Origin: Clavibacter phaseoli
GTDB taxonomy: Bacteria; Actinomycetota; Actinomycetes; Actinomycetales; Microbacteriaceae
DNA: 64,000 bases
Assembly: GCF_021922925.1 (NCBI RefSeq)
Contig: NZ_CP040786.1
Coordinates: forward strand, 620,001-684,000
Direction: 5' to 3'
Shown here: in pieces, positions 45,633 to 56,807 of the stretch
Layout: every line of letters begins with the position of its first letter
Position numbering within the stretch: position 1 is the stretch's first letter
The notes under the pieces: generated by a model
What the model saw: the letters and a program-made list of their open reading frames with translations, nothing else
What the model was told of the DNA's origin: nothing
Databases searched by the model: none
Position numbers and translations under genes: made by a program

Positions 45633-45819
45633 GCAGAAGACCCACTCGGGTGCCAAGAAGCGTTTCAAGGTCACCGGCACCGGCAAGATCATGAAGCAGC
45701 AGGCGGGCATGCGGCACAACCTCGAGGTCAAGTCCTCCGGGCGCAAGGCGCGACTCAACCAGGACCAGCCGCTGGCCAAGGCCGACATGAAGGTCGCCAA
45801 GAAGCTCCTCGGCCGCTAG
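45625..45819 (+). CDS. rpmI: 50S ribosomal protein L35
   Basis: 64 residues, the standard length. [20 protein letters not shown] and [16 protein letters not shown] mark L35, a small basic protein of the large subunit. ATG 45625 is inside the end of infC (8-nt overlap) with a GAGAGAAGAG ribosome site in the infC coding sequence, so translation is coupled. Confidence 0.97.
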
Positions 45820-45865
45820 GCCCCTCGTCGTCCGCGACACCTGAACTCGAATAGGAATCACTGAA

Positions 45866-46258
45866 ATGGCAAGAGTCAAGAGGGCCGTCAACGCCCACAA
45901 GAAGCGTCGGGTCATCCTCGAGCGCGCCGCCGGCTACCGCGGGCAGCGCTCGCGCCTGTACCGCAAGGCCAAGGAGCAGGTCACCCACTCCCTCGTCTAC
46001 GCGTACCGCGACCGCCGCGCCAAGAAGGGCGAGTTCCGCCGCCTCTGGATCCAGCGCATCAACGCCGCGGCCCGTGCGAACGGTCTCACGTACAACCGCC
46101 TGATCCAGGGCCTCTCGCTCGCCGGCGTGCAGGTCGACCGCCGCATCCTCGCGGAGCTCGCGGTCCACGAGCCCGCCACCTTCGCGTCGCTCGTGCAGAC
46201 GGCCAAGGCCGCCCTGCCCGCGAACACCTCGGCCCCCAAGGTCGCGGCGAACGCGTAG
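45866..46258 (+). CDS. rplT: 50S ribosomal protein L20
   Basis: 130 residues. [20 protein letters not shown] and [20 protein letters not shown] are the RNA-binding N-terminus; [19 protein letters not shown] is the globular C-domain. L20 starts 50S assembly and can repress its operon. ATG 45866 is 46 nt after rpmI with AATAGGAA upstream. A terminator follows at 46279. Confidence 0.97.
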   Translation: MARVKRAVNAHKKRRVILERAAGYRGQRSRLYRKAKEQVTHSLVYAYRDRRAKKGEFRRLWIQRINAAARANGLTYNRLIQGLSLAGVQVDRRILAELAVHEPATFASLVQTAKAALPANTSAPKVAANA

Positions 46259-46278
46259 CGCATCCCGCCCCACCGCCG

Positions 46279-46308
46279 ACGGCGCGTCCCCGACCGGGGG
46301 CGCGCCGT
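46279..46308 (+). terminator. Terminator after rplT
   Basis: ACGGCGCGTCCCC pairs with GGGGGCGCGCCGT (13 bp, one G-U) around GACC. It ends exactly where the -10 of the next gene begins. Confidence 0.8.
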
Positions 46309-46314
46309 TAGTGT
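46309..46314 (+). promoter_or_regulatory. -10 element of the SpoU methyltransferase
   Basis: TAGTGT directly abuts the terminator stem and lies 7 nt before ATG 46322. Confidence 0.5.
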
Positions 46315-46321
46315 TGGGGCC

Positions 46322-47122
46322 ATGCTCGACAACCCCCGCTCCCCGCGTGTCCGTGGCGTCGCCAAGCTCGCGAAGCGGGACGCGCGCGCCGACACGGGCC
46401 TCTTCCTCCTCGAGGGACCGCAGGCCGTCTCCGAGGCGCTCGCCTTCCGGCCCGACCTCGTGCTGGAGCTGTTCGCGACGCCGACGGCCCTCGACCGCTA
46501 CCCCGACCTGGCGCGCGCCGTCCGCGAGTCGGACGTCGAGGTGGAGTTCGTCACCGAGGACGTGATCGCGTCCATGGCCGACACCGTCACCCCGCAGGGC
46601 GTCGTCGGCGTGTGCCGGCAGTTCCCGACCTCGCTCAAGCAGATCCTCGGCGACGAGCCCCGCCTCATCGCGATCCTCGAGGAGGTGCGCGACCCCGGCA
46701 ACGCGGGCACCATCATCCGAGCGGCCGACGCCGCGGGCGCCGACGCGGTGATCCTCACGGGCCGCTCCGTCGACCTGTACAACCCCAAGGTCGTGCGCGC
46801 GACGACGGGCTCGCTCTTCCACCTGCCGGTCGCGATCATGCCCGAGCTCGATGCCGTGCTCGAGCGCGTGAAGGCGGCCGGGCTGCAGGTGCTCGCCGCG
46901 GACGTGAAGGGCGACGACCTCCTCGCGGAGCGCACGTCGGGCGGCCTCGCCGCGCCCACCGCGTGGCTGTTCGGCAACGAGGCCCGCGGCCTCCAGGACG
47001 AGCACCTCGCCCTCGCCGACCGTGCCGTCGTCGTGCCGATCTACGGCCAGGCCGAGTCGATGAACCTCGCGACGGCCGCGTCCGTCTGCCTCTACGAGTC
47101 GGCGTTCGCGCAGCGCGCCTGA
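46322..47122 (+). CDS. TrmH/SpoU-family RNA 2'-O-methyltransferase
   Basis: 266 residues. An N-terminal substrate-binding domain (SPRVRGVAKLAKRDARADTG, FLLEGPQAVSEAL) precedes the SPOUT knot with EEVRDPGNAGTIIRAADAAG, LFGNEARGL and SMNLATAASVCLYE. The enzyme methylates a ribose of rRNA or tRNA; the exact site cannot be named. The gene commonly sits between rplT and pheS in actinobacteria, here separated from pheS by the gluABCD genes. Confidence 0.9.
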   Translation: MLDNPRSPRVRGVAKLAKRDARADTGLFLLEGPQAVSEALAFRPDLVLELFATPTALDRYPDLARAVRESDVEVEFVTEDVIASMADTVTPQGVVGVCRQFPTSLKQILGDEPRLIAILEEVRDPGNAGTIIRAADAAGADAVILTGRSVDLYNPKVVRATTGSLFHLPVAIMPELDAVLERVKAAGLQVLAADVKGDDLLAERTSGGLAAPTAWLFGNEARGLQDEHLALADRAVVVPIYGQAESMNLATAASVCLYESAFAQRA

Positions 47123-47263
47123 CCCGGCGGACCCACCGACACCTGACGCCCGCTCGGCGGTCGCGGCCGGACCCGCACCCGCCCTGACCGGCCGAAACGC
47201 GGCCCCCGCGTCACGATGGGGTGACGATGCCCCGCGGAAACGCGGACGAAACACCGTCATGGA

Positions 47264-47269
47264 TATGGT
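47264..47269 (+). promoter_or_regulatory. -10 element for leaderless gluA
   Basis: TATGGT is 6 nt from ATG 47276. Confidence 0.5.
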
Positions 47270-47275
47270 GTTCGC

Positions 47276-48064
47276 ATGGAGCAGAGCCCGACGGCGGACC
47301 CCGCCTCGCCCGCCGCAGCAGCGGTCGGCGAGCCCCTGGTCGTCGTATCCCACGTCAACAAGCACTTCGGGGACCTGCACGTCCTCAAGGACATCTCGAC
47401 CACGGTGAACCGCGGCGAGGTCGTCGTCGTCATCGGCCCGAGCGGGTCCGGCAAGTCGACGCTGTGCCGCGCGATCAACCGGCTCGAGACCATCGACGAC
47501 GGCACCATCACGATCGACGGCCAGGACCTCCCGTCCGAGGGCGCCGAGCTCGCGCGCCTCCGCGCCGACGTCGGCATGGTGTTCCAGTCCTTCAACCTCT
47601 TCGCGCACAAGACCGTGCTCGAGAACGTGACCCTCGGGCCGATCAAGGTGCGCAAGCAGGGCAAGGCCGAGGCGGAGAAGCGGGCGATGGAGCTCCTCGA
47701 CCGCGTCGGCGTCGCCAACCAGGCGCAGAAGATGCCGGCCCAGCTCTCCGGCGGCCAGCAGCAGCGCGTCGCGATCGCGCGCGCGCTGGCGATGGACCCG
47801 AAGCTGATCCTCCTCGACGAGCCGACCTCGGCGCTCGACCCCGAGATGATCACCGAGGTCCTCGACGTCATGGTCGGCCTCGCGAAGGACGGAATGACGA
47901 TGATGGTCGTCACCCACGAGATGGGCTTCGCCCGCAAGGCCGCGGACCGCGTGATCTTCATGGCCGACGGCGCCATCGAGGAGGACACCACCCCGCAGGC
48001 GTTCTTCGACGACCCGCAGAGCCCCCGCGCGAAGGACTTCCTCTCGAAGATCCTCGCCCACTGA
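47276..48064 (+). CDS. gluA: Glutamate-type amino acid ABC transporter, ATP-binding protein
   Basis: 262 residues. Walker A is GPSGSGKSTLCRAI near residue 60, the Q-loop FQSFNLFAHKT, the signature LSGGQQQRVAIARAL, Walker B LILLDEPTSALDPE and the switch His in VVTHEMG. It matches the polar amino acid uptake family, closest in layout to gluABCD of Corynebacterium. Its start is leaderless. A 7-bp hairpin at 48072 and a binding-protein gene follow. Glutamate as substrate is inferred from order and similarity. Confidence 0.88.
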   Translation: MEQSPTADPASPAAAAVGEPLVVVSHVNKHFGDLHVLKDISTTVNRGEVVVVIGPSGSGKSTLCRAINRLETIDDGTITIDGQDLPSEGAELARLRADVGMVFQSFNLFAHKTVLENVTLGPIKVRKQGKAEAEKRAMELLDRVGVANQAQKMPAQLSGGQQQRVAIARALAMDPKLILLDEPTSALDPEMITEVLDVMVGLAKDGMTMMVVTHEMGFARKAADRVIFMADGAIEEDTTPQAFFDDPQSPRAKDFLSKILAH

Positions 48065-48071
48065 CGCGCGC

Positions 48072-48089
48072 GGAGGGCACGCGCCCTCC
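48072..48089 (+). terminator. Small hairpin between gluA and gluB
   Basis: GGAGGGC and GCCCTCC form a 7-bp stem with an ACGC loop right after gluA, a possible attenuator that would set subunit ratios. Confidence 0.4.
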
Positions 48090-48150
48090 CGCCCGCCGCA
48101 TCCGGACGCCGCCGAGGCAGGCGCGTCCGGGCGCCGCACCACCGGCACGA

Positions 48151-48174
48151 CACGCACCACGCACCACGCACCAC
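48151..48174. repeat. CACGCAC tandem repeat in the gluA-gluB spacer
   Basis: Three exact copies of the 7-mer CACGCAC in a row, then CACG. It lies in the gluB leader about 55 nt before the start codon. Confidence 0.7.
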
Positions 48175-48227
48175 GAGCGATCCCCATCGCCTCCGTCATC
48201 CACCTCACCAGCAGAGAAACGGGAACC

Positions 48228-49151
48228 ATGAAGAACAGGAAACTGACCATCGCCGCGGCCGCCGCGATCGTCGTCGTCGCCCTCACGGGCTGCGGCGCCG
48301 CGGGCAGCGCGTCGAACAGCGGGATCGATGCCGGCACGAACGCCCCCGAGAACGGCGACGGCCCCTACAAGCTCGAGCTCGCCGAGGACCCGACCTTCGA
48401 CGAGGGCACCACGATGGCGCGCCTGGCCGCGGCCGGCGAGATGAAGGTCGGCACGAAGTTCGACCAGCCGCTGTTCGGCCTCGCGGGCCTCGACGGCAAG
48501 CCCGCGGGCTTCGACGTCGCGATCGCCGCGCTCGTCGCCAGCAAGATGGGCATCCCCTTCGACGGCATCACGTTCACGGAGACGGTGTCCGCCAACCGCG
48601 AGCCCTTCATCCAGAACGGCTCGGTCGACGCGGTCGTCGCGACCTACACGATCAACGACAAGCGCAAGGAGGTCGTGGACTTCGCGGGCCCGTACTACGT
48701 CGCCGGCCAGGCGCTCATGGTCCTCGCGGACGACACCACGATCAACACGCCCGAGGACGTCCGCGGCAAGCAGGTCTGCTCCGTCGCCGGATCCACCCCC
48801 GCCGCGAACATCGCCGACACGTACGGCGCGATCGTCGTGCCCACCGACGTCTACAGCAAGTGCCTCGACCCGCTGCGCAACGGCCAGGTCTCCGCGGTCA
48901 CGACCGACAACGTGATCCTCTCCGGCTTCATCGCGCAGAACGAGGGCGAGTTCAAGCTCGCCGGCGACGGCGAGACCTTCACCGAGGAGCCCTACGGCAT
49001 CGGCATCGCCAAGGACGACGAGGCGTTCCGCACGTTCATCAACGACACGCTGCAGGAGGCCTACGACGACGGCACCTGGGCGCGCCTGTTCGAGGCGACG
49101 GCCGGCACGGTCATCGACACGCCGGAGCCCCCGGCGATCGACCGCTACTAG
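48228..49151 (+). CDS. gluB: Glutamate-type ABC transporter, substrate-binding lipoprotein
   Basis: 307 residues. The signal sequence ends in the lipobox VALTGCG (Cys near residue 23), anchoring the protein outside the membrane. The family-3 solute-binding domain (about 60-300) contains VGTKFDQPLFGLAGLDGKPA and GFDVAIAALVASKMG, plus VVATYTINDKRKEVVDFAGP. It captures amino acids for the permease pair. It is separated from gluA by 163 nt and from gluC by 119 nt with a large hairpin between. Confidence 0.88.
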   Translation: MKNRKLTIAAAAAIVVVALTGCGAAGSASNSGIDAGTNAPENGDGPYKLELAEDPTFDEGTTMARLAAAGEMKVGTKFDQPLFGLAGLDGKPAGFDVAIAALVASKMGIPFDGITFTETVSANREPFIQNGSVDAVVATYTINDKRKEVVDFAGPYYVAGQALMVLADDTTINTPEDVRGKQVCSVAGSTPAANIADTYGAIVVPTDVYSKCLDPLRNGQVSAVTTDNVILSGFIAQNEGEFKLAGDGETFTEEPYGIGIAKDDEAFRTFINDTLQEAYDDGTWARLFEATAGTVIDTPEPPAIDRY

Positions 49152-49159
49152 TCCCACCC

Positions 49160-49193
49160 GGGTCCCGCGTGCGCCGAGGCGCGCGCGGGACCC
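49160..49193 (+). terminator. Large hairpin between gluB and gluC
   Basis: GGGTCCCGCGTGCGC pairs with GCGCGCGCGGGACCC (15 bp, one wobble) around a CGAG loop. It could protect gluB mRNA or reduce permease expression relative to the binding protein. Confidence 0.7.
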
Positions 49194-49270
49194 GTCCCCT
49201 GTCCGGGCGCGACGAGCCCGGATCCGACCATCGCCCGGCCGCGCCGGGTGCAGACGATAGGAGGTGCGCC

Positions 49271-49918
49271 GTGGATGTGATCCTCGACAATCTCGACGTG
49301 TTCCTGCGGGGGTTCGGCGGCACGCTGCGCCTCCTCCTCACCACGGTGCTGTTCGCCCTCCCGCTGGGCATCCTGATCGCCGCGATGCGGATCTCCCCGG
49401 TCGCGAGCCTGCGGGCCACCTCCACCGTCTACGTCGAGCTCCTGCGGAACACGCCGCTGCTGCTCGTCTTCACGTTCTTCAGCGTCGTGATCACCTCGAT
49501 CTCCGGCGCCCTCCCGTTCATGACGGCCGCGGTGCTCGCGCTCACGCTCTACACGGCGCCGTTCTTCGCCGAGGCGATCCGCTCCGGCATCAACAGCGTG
49601 CCCGTCGGCCAGGCCGAGGCCGCGCGCAGCATCGGGCTCACGTTCTCGCAGACGCTCGGGCACGTGATCCTGCCGCAGGCGCTCCGCACGGTCGTGCCGC
49701 CGCTGATCAACGTCGTCATCGCGCTCACCAAGAACACGTCGATCGCGGGCGCGTACTTCATCTACGAGCTCTTCAACGTGGGTCGGGACGTCGCGAACGC
49801 CAACGGGAACGCCGTCGTCTGGGTGTTCGTGGGCGTCGCGTTCTTCTACCTCATCATCACGGTCCCGCTCGGCCAGCTGGCGGACCACCTCGAGAAGCGA
49901 GTGGCGGTCTCCCGATGA
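49271..49918 (+). CDS. gluC: Glutamate-type ABC transporter permease 1
   Basis: 215 residues with about five membrane helices. The EAA loop reads QAEAARSIGLTFSQTLGHVI followed by LPQAL, the contact site for the ATPase. VELLRNTPLLLVFTFF is the typical HisM-family entry. GTG 49271 has AGGAGG at 49258-49263. The stop overlaps gluD (ATGA). Confidence 0.9.
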   Translation: MDVILDNLDVFLRGFGGTLRLLLTTVLFALPLGILIAAMRISPVASLRATSTVYVELLRNTPLLLVFTFFSVVITSISGALPFMTAAVLALTLYTAPFFAEAIRSGINSVPVGQAEAARSIGLTFSQTLGHVILPQALRTVVPPLINVVIALTKNTSIAGAYFIYELFNVGRDVANANGNAVVWVFVGVAFFYLIITVPLGQLADHLEKRVAVSR

Positions 49919-50739
49919 GCCAGGTCCTCTACGACGTGCCCGGCCCGAAGGCCCGCCGTCGCTCCCGCATCCTCTCCGTCGTCACGGGCGTCATCGTCGT
50001 GGCGGTGCTCGCCTTCGCCGCCGTGAAGCTGCAGCAGGCCGGGCAGTTCAGCCCCGACATCTGGCTCGTGCTCAACGACCCGCTCGTCTGGGGCCTGCTG
50101 CTCAACGGCCTGTGGGTCGTGCTGCAGTCGGCCGCGGTCGCCGCCGTGCTCGCGATCCTGCTCGGCATGGTGCTCGCGCTCCTCCGGATGAGCGAGCACC
50201 GCGTGATCCGCTACGCCGTCACCGTCGTGCTCGAGTTCTTCCGCGGCATGCCCGTGCTGCTGATGATGCTGTTCATCTACCTGATCTTCCCCATCGGGCC
50301 GTACTGGTCGGTCGTCACGGCGCTCGCGCTCTACAACGGCGCGATCATCGGCGAGGCCCTGCGCTCCGGGATCCTCGGCCTGCCGCGCGGCCAGCGCGAG
50401 GCGGGACTGGCGATCGGGCTCCGGCCGCTGCAGAACCGCCTGCTCGTGGAGTTCCCGCAGGCGTTCCGCACGATGCTGCCGATCATCGTCGCCCAGCTCG
50501 TGGTGCTCATCAAGGACACCGCGCTCGGCACCATCGTCAGCCTCGTCGGCCTCACCAAGCAGGGCGAGCTGATCCTCGAGGCCACGAGCCGCGACAACTC
50601 GCTGCCGATCTTCGTCGTGATGGTGGGCATGTACCTCGTGCTCAACCTGACGGTGTCGACCATCGCCCGGCGCCTCGCGCGGAAGCGCGGGCCGCGCGTG
50701 GCGAAGACCGTCGCGGCCGGGACGTCCCAGGGGGCGTAG
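49915..50739 (+). CDS. gluD: Glutamate-type ABC transporter permease 2
   Basis: 274 residues. A cytoplasmic Arg-rich N-terminus precedes five or six membrane helices. FFRGMPVLLMMLFIYLIFPI and the EAA loop QREAGLAIGLRPLQNRLLVE are typical. ATG 49915 overlaps the gluC stop. With gluC it forms the heterodimeric channel of the importer. Confidence 0.9.
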   Translation: MSQVLYDVPGPKARRRSRILSVVTGVIVVAVLAFAAVKLQQAGQFSPDIWLVLNDPLVWGLLLNGLWVVLQSAAVAAVLAILLGMVLALLRMSEHRVIRYAVTVVLEFFRGMPVLLMMLFIYLIFPIGPYWSVVTALALYNGAIIGEALRSGILGLPRGQREAGLAIGLRPLQNRLLVEFPQAFRTMLPIIVAQLVVLIKDTALGTIVSLVGLTKQGELILEATSRDNSLPIFVVMVGMYLVLNLTVSTIARRLARKRGPRVAKTVAAGTSQGA

Positions 50740-50878
50740 CCGCAGCGCCGGCGCCGGTCGCGGCGTCCGACCCCGGGCCCGTCGCGCACGTCGCGGCGGG
50801 CCCCTCGCGCGTGGGCCGCGACCCGGATCGGCGTCGCGCGCGGGCCCCGCGCGGGCCGGGAGCGGCACCCCCGATCGG

Positions 50879-50884
50879 TAGACT
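50879..50884 (+). promoter_or_regulatory. -10 element of pheST
   Basis: TAGACT is 8 nt before ATG 50893, giving an almost leaderless mRNA. No phenylalanine leader peptide or T-box is seen. Confidence 0.5.
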
Positions 50885-50892
50885 CGGGCCTC

Positions 50893-51930
50893 ATGTCCGA
50901 ACCCCAGATCTCCGAGGAGACCGTCGGCGCCGCCGTGGAGCACGCGATGGCCGCGCTCGCCGCGACCACCGACTCCGCGTCGCTCGCCGAGGCCCGCTCC
51001 GCCCACATCGGCGAGGCGTCGCCGCTCGCCCGGCTGAACGGATCGCTCCGCTCGCTGCCGCCCGAACAGCGCAAGGACGCCGGCAAGCTCGTCGGCCAGT
51101 CGCGCGCCCGCGTCACGCAGGCGTTCCAGGCGCGCGAGGCGGAGATCCAGGAGCAGGAGGCCGCCGCGCGCCTCGTGGCCGAGGCCGTCGACGTCACCGC
51201 GCTGCCGAGCCGCCGGCGTGCGGGCGCGCGCCACCCGCTCACCATGCTCGAGGAGCGCATCGCCGACATCTTCGTCGGGATGGGGTGGCAGGTGAACGAG
51301 GGCCCCGAGCTCGAGAGCGAGTGGTTCAACTTCGACGCGCTCAACTTCCCGCCCGACCACCCGGCGCGCGCCATGCAGGACTCCTTCTACGTGGATCCGA
51401 CCGACGCGCACCTGGTGCTCCGCACGCACACCTCGCCCGTGCAGATCCGCACGCTGCTCGCCGACGAGCTGCCCGTCTACACGATCGCGCAGGGCCGCAC
51501 CTTCCGCAGCGACGAGCTCGACGCGACGCACACGCCCGCGTTCCGCCAGATCGAGGGCATCGCCATCGACCGCGGCCTCACCATGGCGCACCTCCGCGGC
51601 ACGCTCGAGCACTTCGCGCGCTCGATGTTCGGCGAGGACGCGCGCATCCGCCTGCGCCCGAACTACTTCCCCTTCACCGAGCCGAGCGCCGAGATGGACG
51701 TCTGGCACCCGGCCGCAGCGGGCGGACCCCGCTGGATCGAGTGGGGCGGCTGCGGCATGGTGAACCCGAACGTGCTGCGCTCCGCGGGCATCGACCCCGA
51801 CGAGTACCAGGGCTTCGCGTTCGGCATGGGCACCGAGCGCACCCTCATGTTCCGCAACGACCTCTCCGACATGCGCGACATCGTCGAGGGCGACATCCGA
51901 TTCGGCGCGCAGTTCGGGATGGTGGTGTAG
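50893..51930 (+). CDS. pheS: Phenylalanyl-tRNA synthetase, alpha subunit
   Basis: 345 residues. The N-terminal coiled coil binds tRNA, and the class II catalytic core starts near residue 110. Motif 2 lies in FRSDELDATHTPAFRQIEG, and TSPVQIRTL and GGCGMVNPNVL plus GFAFGMGTERTLM (motif 3) are present. It acts as an alpha2beta2 tetramer with PheT, which begins 2 nt downstream. Confidence 0.97.
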   Translation: MSEPQISEETVGAAVEHAMAALAATTDSASLAEARSAHIGEASPLARLNGSLRSLPPEQRKDAGKLVGQSRARVTQAFQAREAEIQEQEAAARLVAEAVDVTALPSRRRAGARHPLTMLEERIADIFVGMGWQVNEGPELESEWFNFDALNFPPDHPARAMQDSFYVDPTDAHLVLRTHTSPVQIRTLLADELPVYTIAQGRTFRSDELDATHTPAFRQIEGIAIDRGLTMAHLRGTLEHFARSMFGEDARIRLRPNYFPFTEPSAEMDVWHPAAAGGPRWIEWGGCGMVNPNVLRSAGIDPDEYQGFAFGMGTERTLMFRNDLSDMRDIVEGDIRFGAQFGMVV

Positions 51931-51932
51931 TC

Positions 51933-54476
51933 GTGAGGATCCCGATCAGCTGGCTCGGCGAGCACGTCGAGCTCCCCGCGGGGGTCACCCCCGAGGACGT
52001 CCACGCCTCCCTCGTGAAGGTGGGCCTCGAGGAGGAGGACGTGCACGCGTTCTCGATCTCCGGCCCCGTCGTCGTCGGGCAGGTGCTCGAGGCGAGCCCC
52101 GAGCCGCAGACCAACGGCAAGACCATCAACTGGTGCTCCGTCCGCGTCGCGCCCGAGGGCGCCACGGCGGCCGACGGCGGCGGGGACGTCCGCGGCATCG
52201 TCTGCGGCGCGCACAACTTCGCCGTCGGCGACAAGGTCGTGGTGAGCCTGCCCGGCGCGGTGCTCCCCGGCCCGTTCCCCATCTCCGCGCGGAAGACGTA
52301 CGGGCACGTGTCCGACGGCATGATCGCGTCGTCGCGGGAGCTCGGCCTGGGGGAGGAGCACGACGGGATCCTCGTCCTCTCCTCGCTCGGGCTCGACCCC
52401 GAGGTCGGCACGGACGCGCTCGCGCTCCTGCACCTCGACGACCGCGCGGTGGAGGTCAACGTCACGCCCGACCGCGGCTACGCGTTCTCGATCCGCGGCA
52501 TCGCCCGCGAGTACGCGCACGCGACGGGCGCCTCCTTCACCGACCCCGCGGACGCGCTCGCGCTGCTCGCGGCCGACGCGCCCGTCCAGGGGGTGGAGGT
52601 GCGCGTCGACGACGCCGCCCCGATCCGCGGCCGCGCCGGCGCGGACGTGTTCGTCACGCGCGTGGTCTCCGGCCTCGACGTGTCCCGGCCCACGCCGCCG
52701 TGGATGGTGTCGCGCCTCACGCTCGCGGGCGTCCGCTCCATCTCGCTCGTGGTCGACATCACCAACTACGTGATGCTCGAGCTCGGCCAGCCCCTGCACG
52801 GCTACGACCTCGACCGGCTGCGGGGCGGCATCGTCGTCCGCCGCGCTGCCGAGGGCGAGACGCTCGTCACGCTCGACGGGCGCGAGCGCGCGCTCCACGT
52901 CGAGGACCTCGTCATCGCCGACGACTCCGGCCCGGTCGGGCTCGCGGGCGTCATGGGCGGCGCGGCCACCGAGATCGGCGCGGGCACCAGCCGCGTGCTG
53001 ATCGAGGCGGCCGGCTTCGACCCCGTGTCGATCGCGCGCACGGCCCGCCGGCACAAGCTGCCGAGCGAGGCGTCCAAGCGATTCGAACGCGGGGTGGATC
53101 CCCGGGTCGCCCCGGCCGCGGCGGCGCGCGCCGTGCAGCTCCTCGAGGAGCTCGCCGGCGGCCACGCGGAGGGCCTCGGGTCCCTCCTCGACACGACCGC
53201 GCCGCGCGCGGCCATCGAGCTGCCCCTCGGCTACCCGGCGTCGCTCGTCGGCGTCGACTACACCGAGGACGAGGTGCGCCACGCGCTCGTCGACGTGGGC
53301 TGCGCGCTCGACGAGCGCGACGGCGTCATCGTCGTCACCCCGCCGACCTGGCGTCCCGACCTGCGCGACCGCGCGGACCTCGTGGAGGAGGTGGCGCGCA
53401 TCGTCGGCTACGACCGGATCCCCGCCGTGCTGCCCGTCGCGCCCCCGGGCCGCGGGCTCACGGCCGCGCAGCGCCTCCGCCGCCAGGCCTCGATCGCGCT
53501 CGCCGCGGGCGGGCTCACCGAGGTCATGGGGTCGCCGTTCTCCTCGGAGGCGCAGAACGCGCGCTTCGGCGCGGCCGACCGCGAGGACGCGCCCGCCGTG
53601 CGCCTCGCGAACCCGCTCGACGTCGCGTTCCCGTACCTCCGCCGCTCGCTGCTGCCGGGGCTCGTCGACATCGCGCGTCGCAACCTGTCGCGCGGATCCA
53701 CCGACCTCGCGCTCTTCGAGACCGGCACCGTCTTCCTGCCGTCGGCGGGGGTCGCGTACGGCTCGCCCGAGATGCCGCCGGGCGCCGCGCGCCCGGACGC
53801 GGACACGCTGCGGGCGCTCGACGCCGGCATCCCGCCGCAGCCGCGCCACGTCGGCGTGCTGATCCTCGGCGACGCCGTGCCGAAGCAGCCGGGCACCCCC
53901 GCGCAGCGCGCCGGCCTCGTCGACGCGCTCGACGCCGTGCGGCAGCTCGCGCACGCGGTCGGCGTGGAGATCCGCTTCGAGCAGGGCGCCCACATCGCCC
54001 TGCACCCGGGCCGCACGGCCGCCGTCGAGGCGGTGACCGCCGACGGCCCCGTCATCGTGGGCTTCGCCGGAGAGCTGCTGCCCGCGCTCGCCGCCGAGCT
54101 CGACCTGCCCGAGCGCGTGGCGCTCGCCGAGGTCGACCTCGACCGGCTCGTGGGGCTCGCGGGCGGCGCGGTCGAGGTGCGCACGCTCACCTCGATGCCG
54201 GTCGCGACGCAGGACCTCAGCCTGGTCGTGCCGCTCGAGGTCCCGGCGGGGGAGCTGCTCCGCACGGTGGTCGAGGGCGCGGGCGACCTGCTCGAGTCCG
54301 CCCGGCTCGTGGACGACTACCGCGGTCCCGGCGTCCAGGACGGCACCCGCTCGCTCACGTTCGCGCTCCGCTTCCGCGCGCCCGACCGCACCCTCACCGC
54401 GGCCGAGGCGAGCGAGGCCCGCGACGGATCCGTGCGGCTCGCGGCCGAGCGCTTCGGCGCGGCGCTCCGGGAGTAG
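51933..54476 (+). CDS. pheT: Phenylalanyl-tRNA synthetase, beta subunit
   Basis: 847 residues. In order: a tRNA-binding fold near 40-155 (VVVGQVLEASPEPQTNGKTI), the B3/B4 editing domain (about 210-380; VDITNYVMLELGQPLHGYDL), B5 (about 410-480; PTWRPDLRDRADLVEEVARI), a core-like domain and the C-terminal anticodon-binding FDX-ACB fold ending SVRLAAERFGAALRE. The editing domain clears Tyr-tRNA(Phe). GTG 51933 is the normal start, 2 nt from pheS. A terminator follows. Confidence 0.97.
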   Translation: MRIPISWLGEHVELPAGVTPEDVHASLVKVGLEEEDVHAFSISGPVVVGQVLEASPEPQTNGKTINWCSVRVAPEGATAADGGGDVRGIVCGAHNFAVGDKVVVSLPGAVLPGPFPISARKTYGHVSDGMIASSRELGLGEEHDGILVLSSLGLDPEVGTDALALLHLDDRAVEVNVTPDRGYAFSIRGIAREYAHATGASFTDPADALALLAADAPVQGVEVRVDDAAPIRGRAGADVFVTRVVSGLDVSRPTPPWMVSRLTLAGVRSISLVVDITNYVMLELGQPLHGYDLDRLRGGIVVRRAAEGETLVTLDGRERALHVEDLVIADDSGPVGLAGVMGGAATEIGAGTSRVLIEAAGFDPVSIARTARRHKLPSEASKRFERGVDPRVAPAAAARAVQLLEELAGGHAEGLGSLLDTTAPRAAIELPLGYPASLVGVDYTEDEVRHALVDVGCALDERDGVIVVTPPTWRPDLRDRADLVEEVARIVGYDRIPAVLPVAPPGRGLTAAQRLRRQASIALAAGGLTEVMGSPFSSEAQNARFGAADREDAPAVRLANPLDVAFPYLRRSLLPGLVDIARRNLSRGSTDLALFETGTVFLPSAGVAYGSPEMPPGAARPDADTLRALDAGIPPQPRHVGVLILGDAVPKQPGTPAQRAGLVDALDAVRQLAHAVGVEIRFEQGAHIALHPGRTAAVEAVTADGPVIVGFAGELLPALAAELDLPERVALAEVDLDRLVGLAGGAVEVRTLTSMPVATQDLSLVVPLEVPAGELLRTVVEGAGDLLESARLVDDYRGPGVQDGTRSLTFALRFRAPDRTLTAAEASEARDGSVRLAAERFGAALRE

Positions 54477-54507
54477 GCGCGGGGCCGAGCGCCCCGCACC
54501 GGCCTCC

Positions 54508-54548
54508 GCGCGGGCGGGCTCCTCCCCTCGGGAGGCGCCCGCCCGCGC
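54508..54548 (+). terminator. Terminator after pheT
   Basis: GCGCGGGCGGGC pairs with GCCCGCCCGCGC (12 bp), extended by CCTCCC/GGGAGG after a one-base mismatch. No T tract. Confidence 0.8.
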
Positions 54549-54594
54549 CGTCGTCCCGGCCCGCGGCCCGGCGGGACCCCTCCCGCACCGGCAC

Positions 54595-54600
54595 TAGATT
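54595..54600 (+). promoter_or_regulatory. -10 element for leaderless argC
   Basis: TAGATT is 6 nt from ATG 54607 and drives the argCJBD operon. No clear ARG box is recognised. Confidence 0.5.
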
Positions 54601-54603
54601 TGA

Positions 54604-56806
<2,203 letters not shown>

Positions 56807-56807
<1 letters not shown>

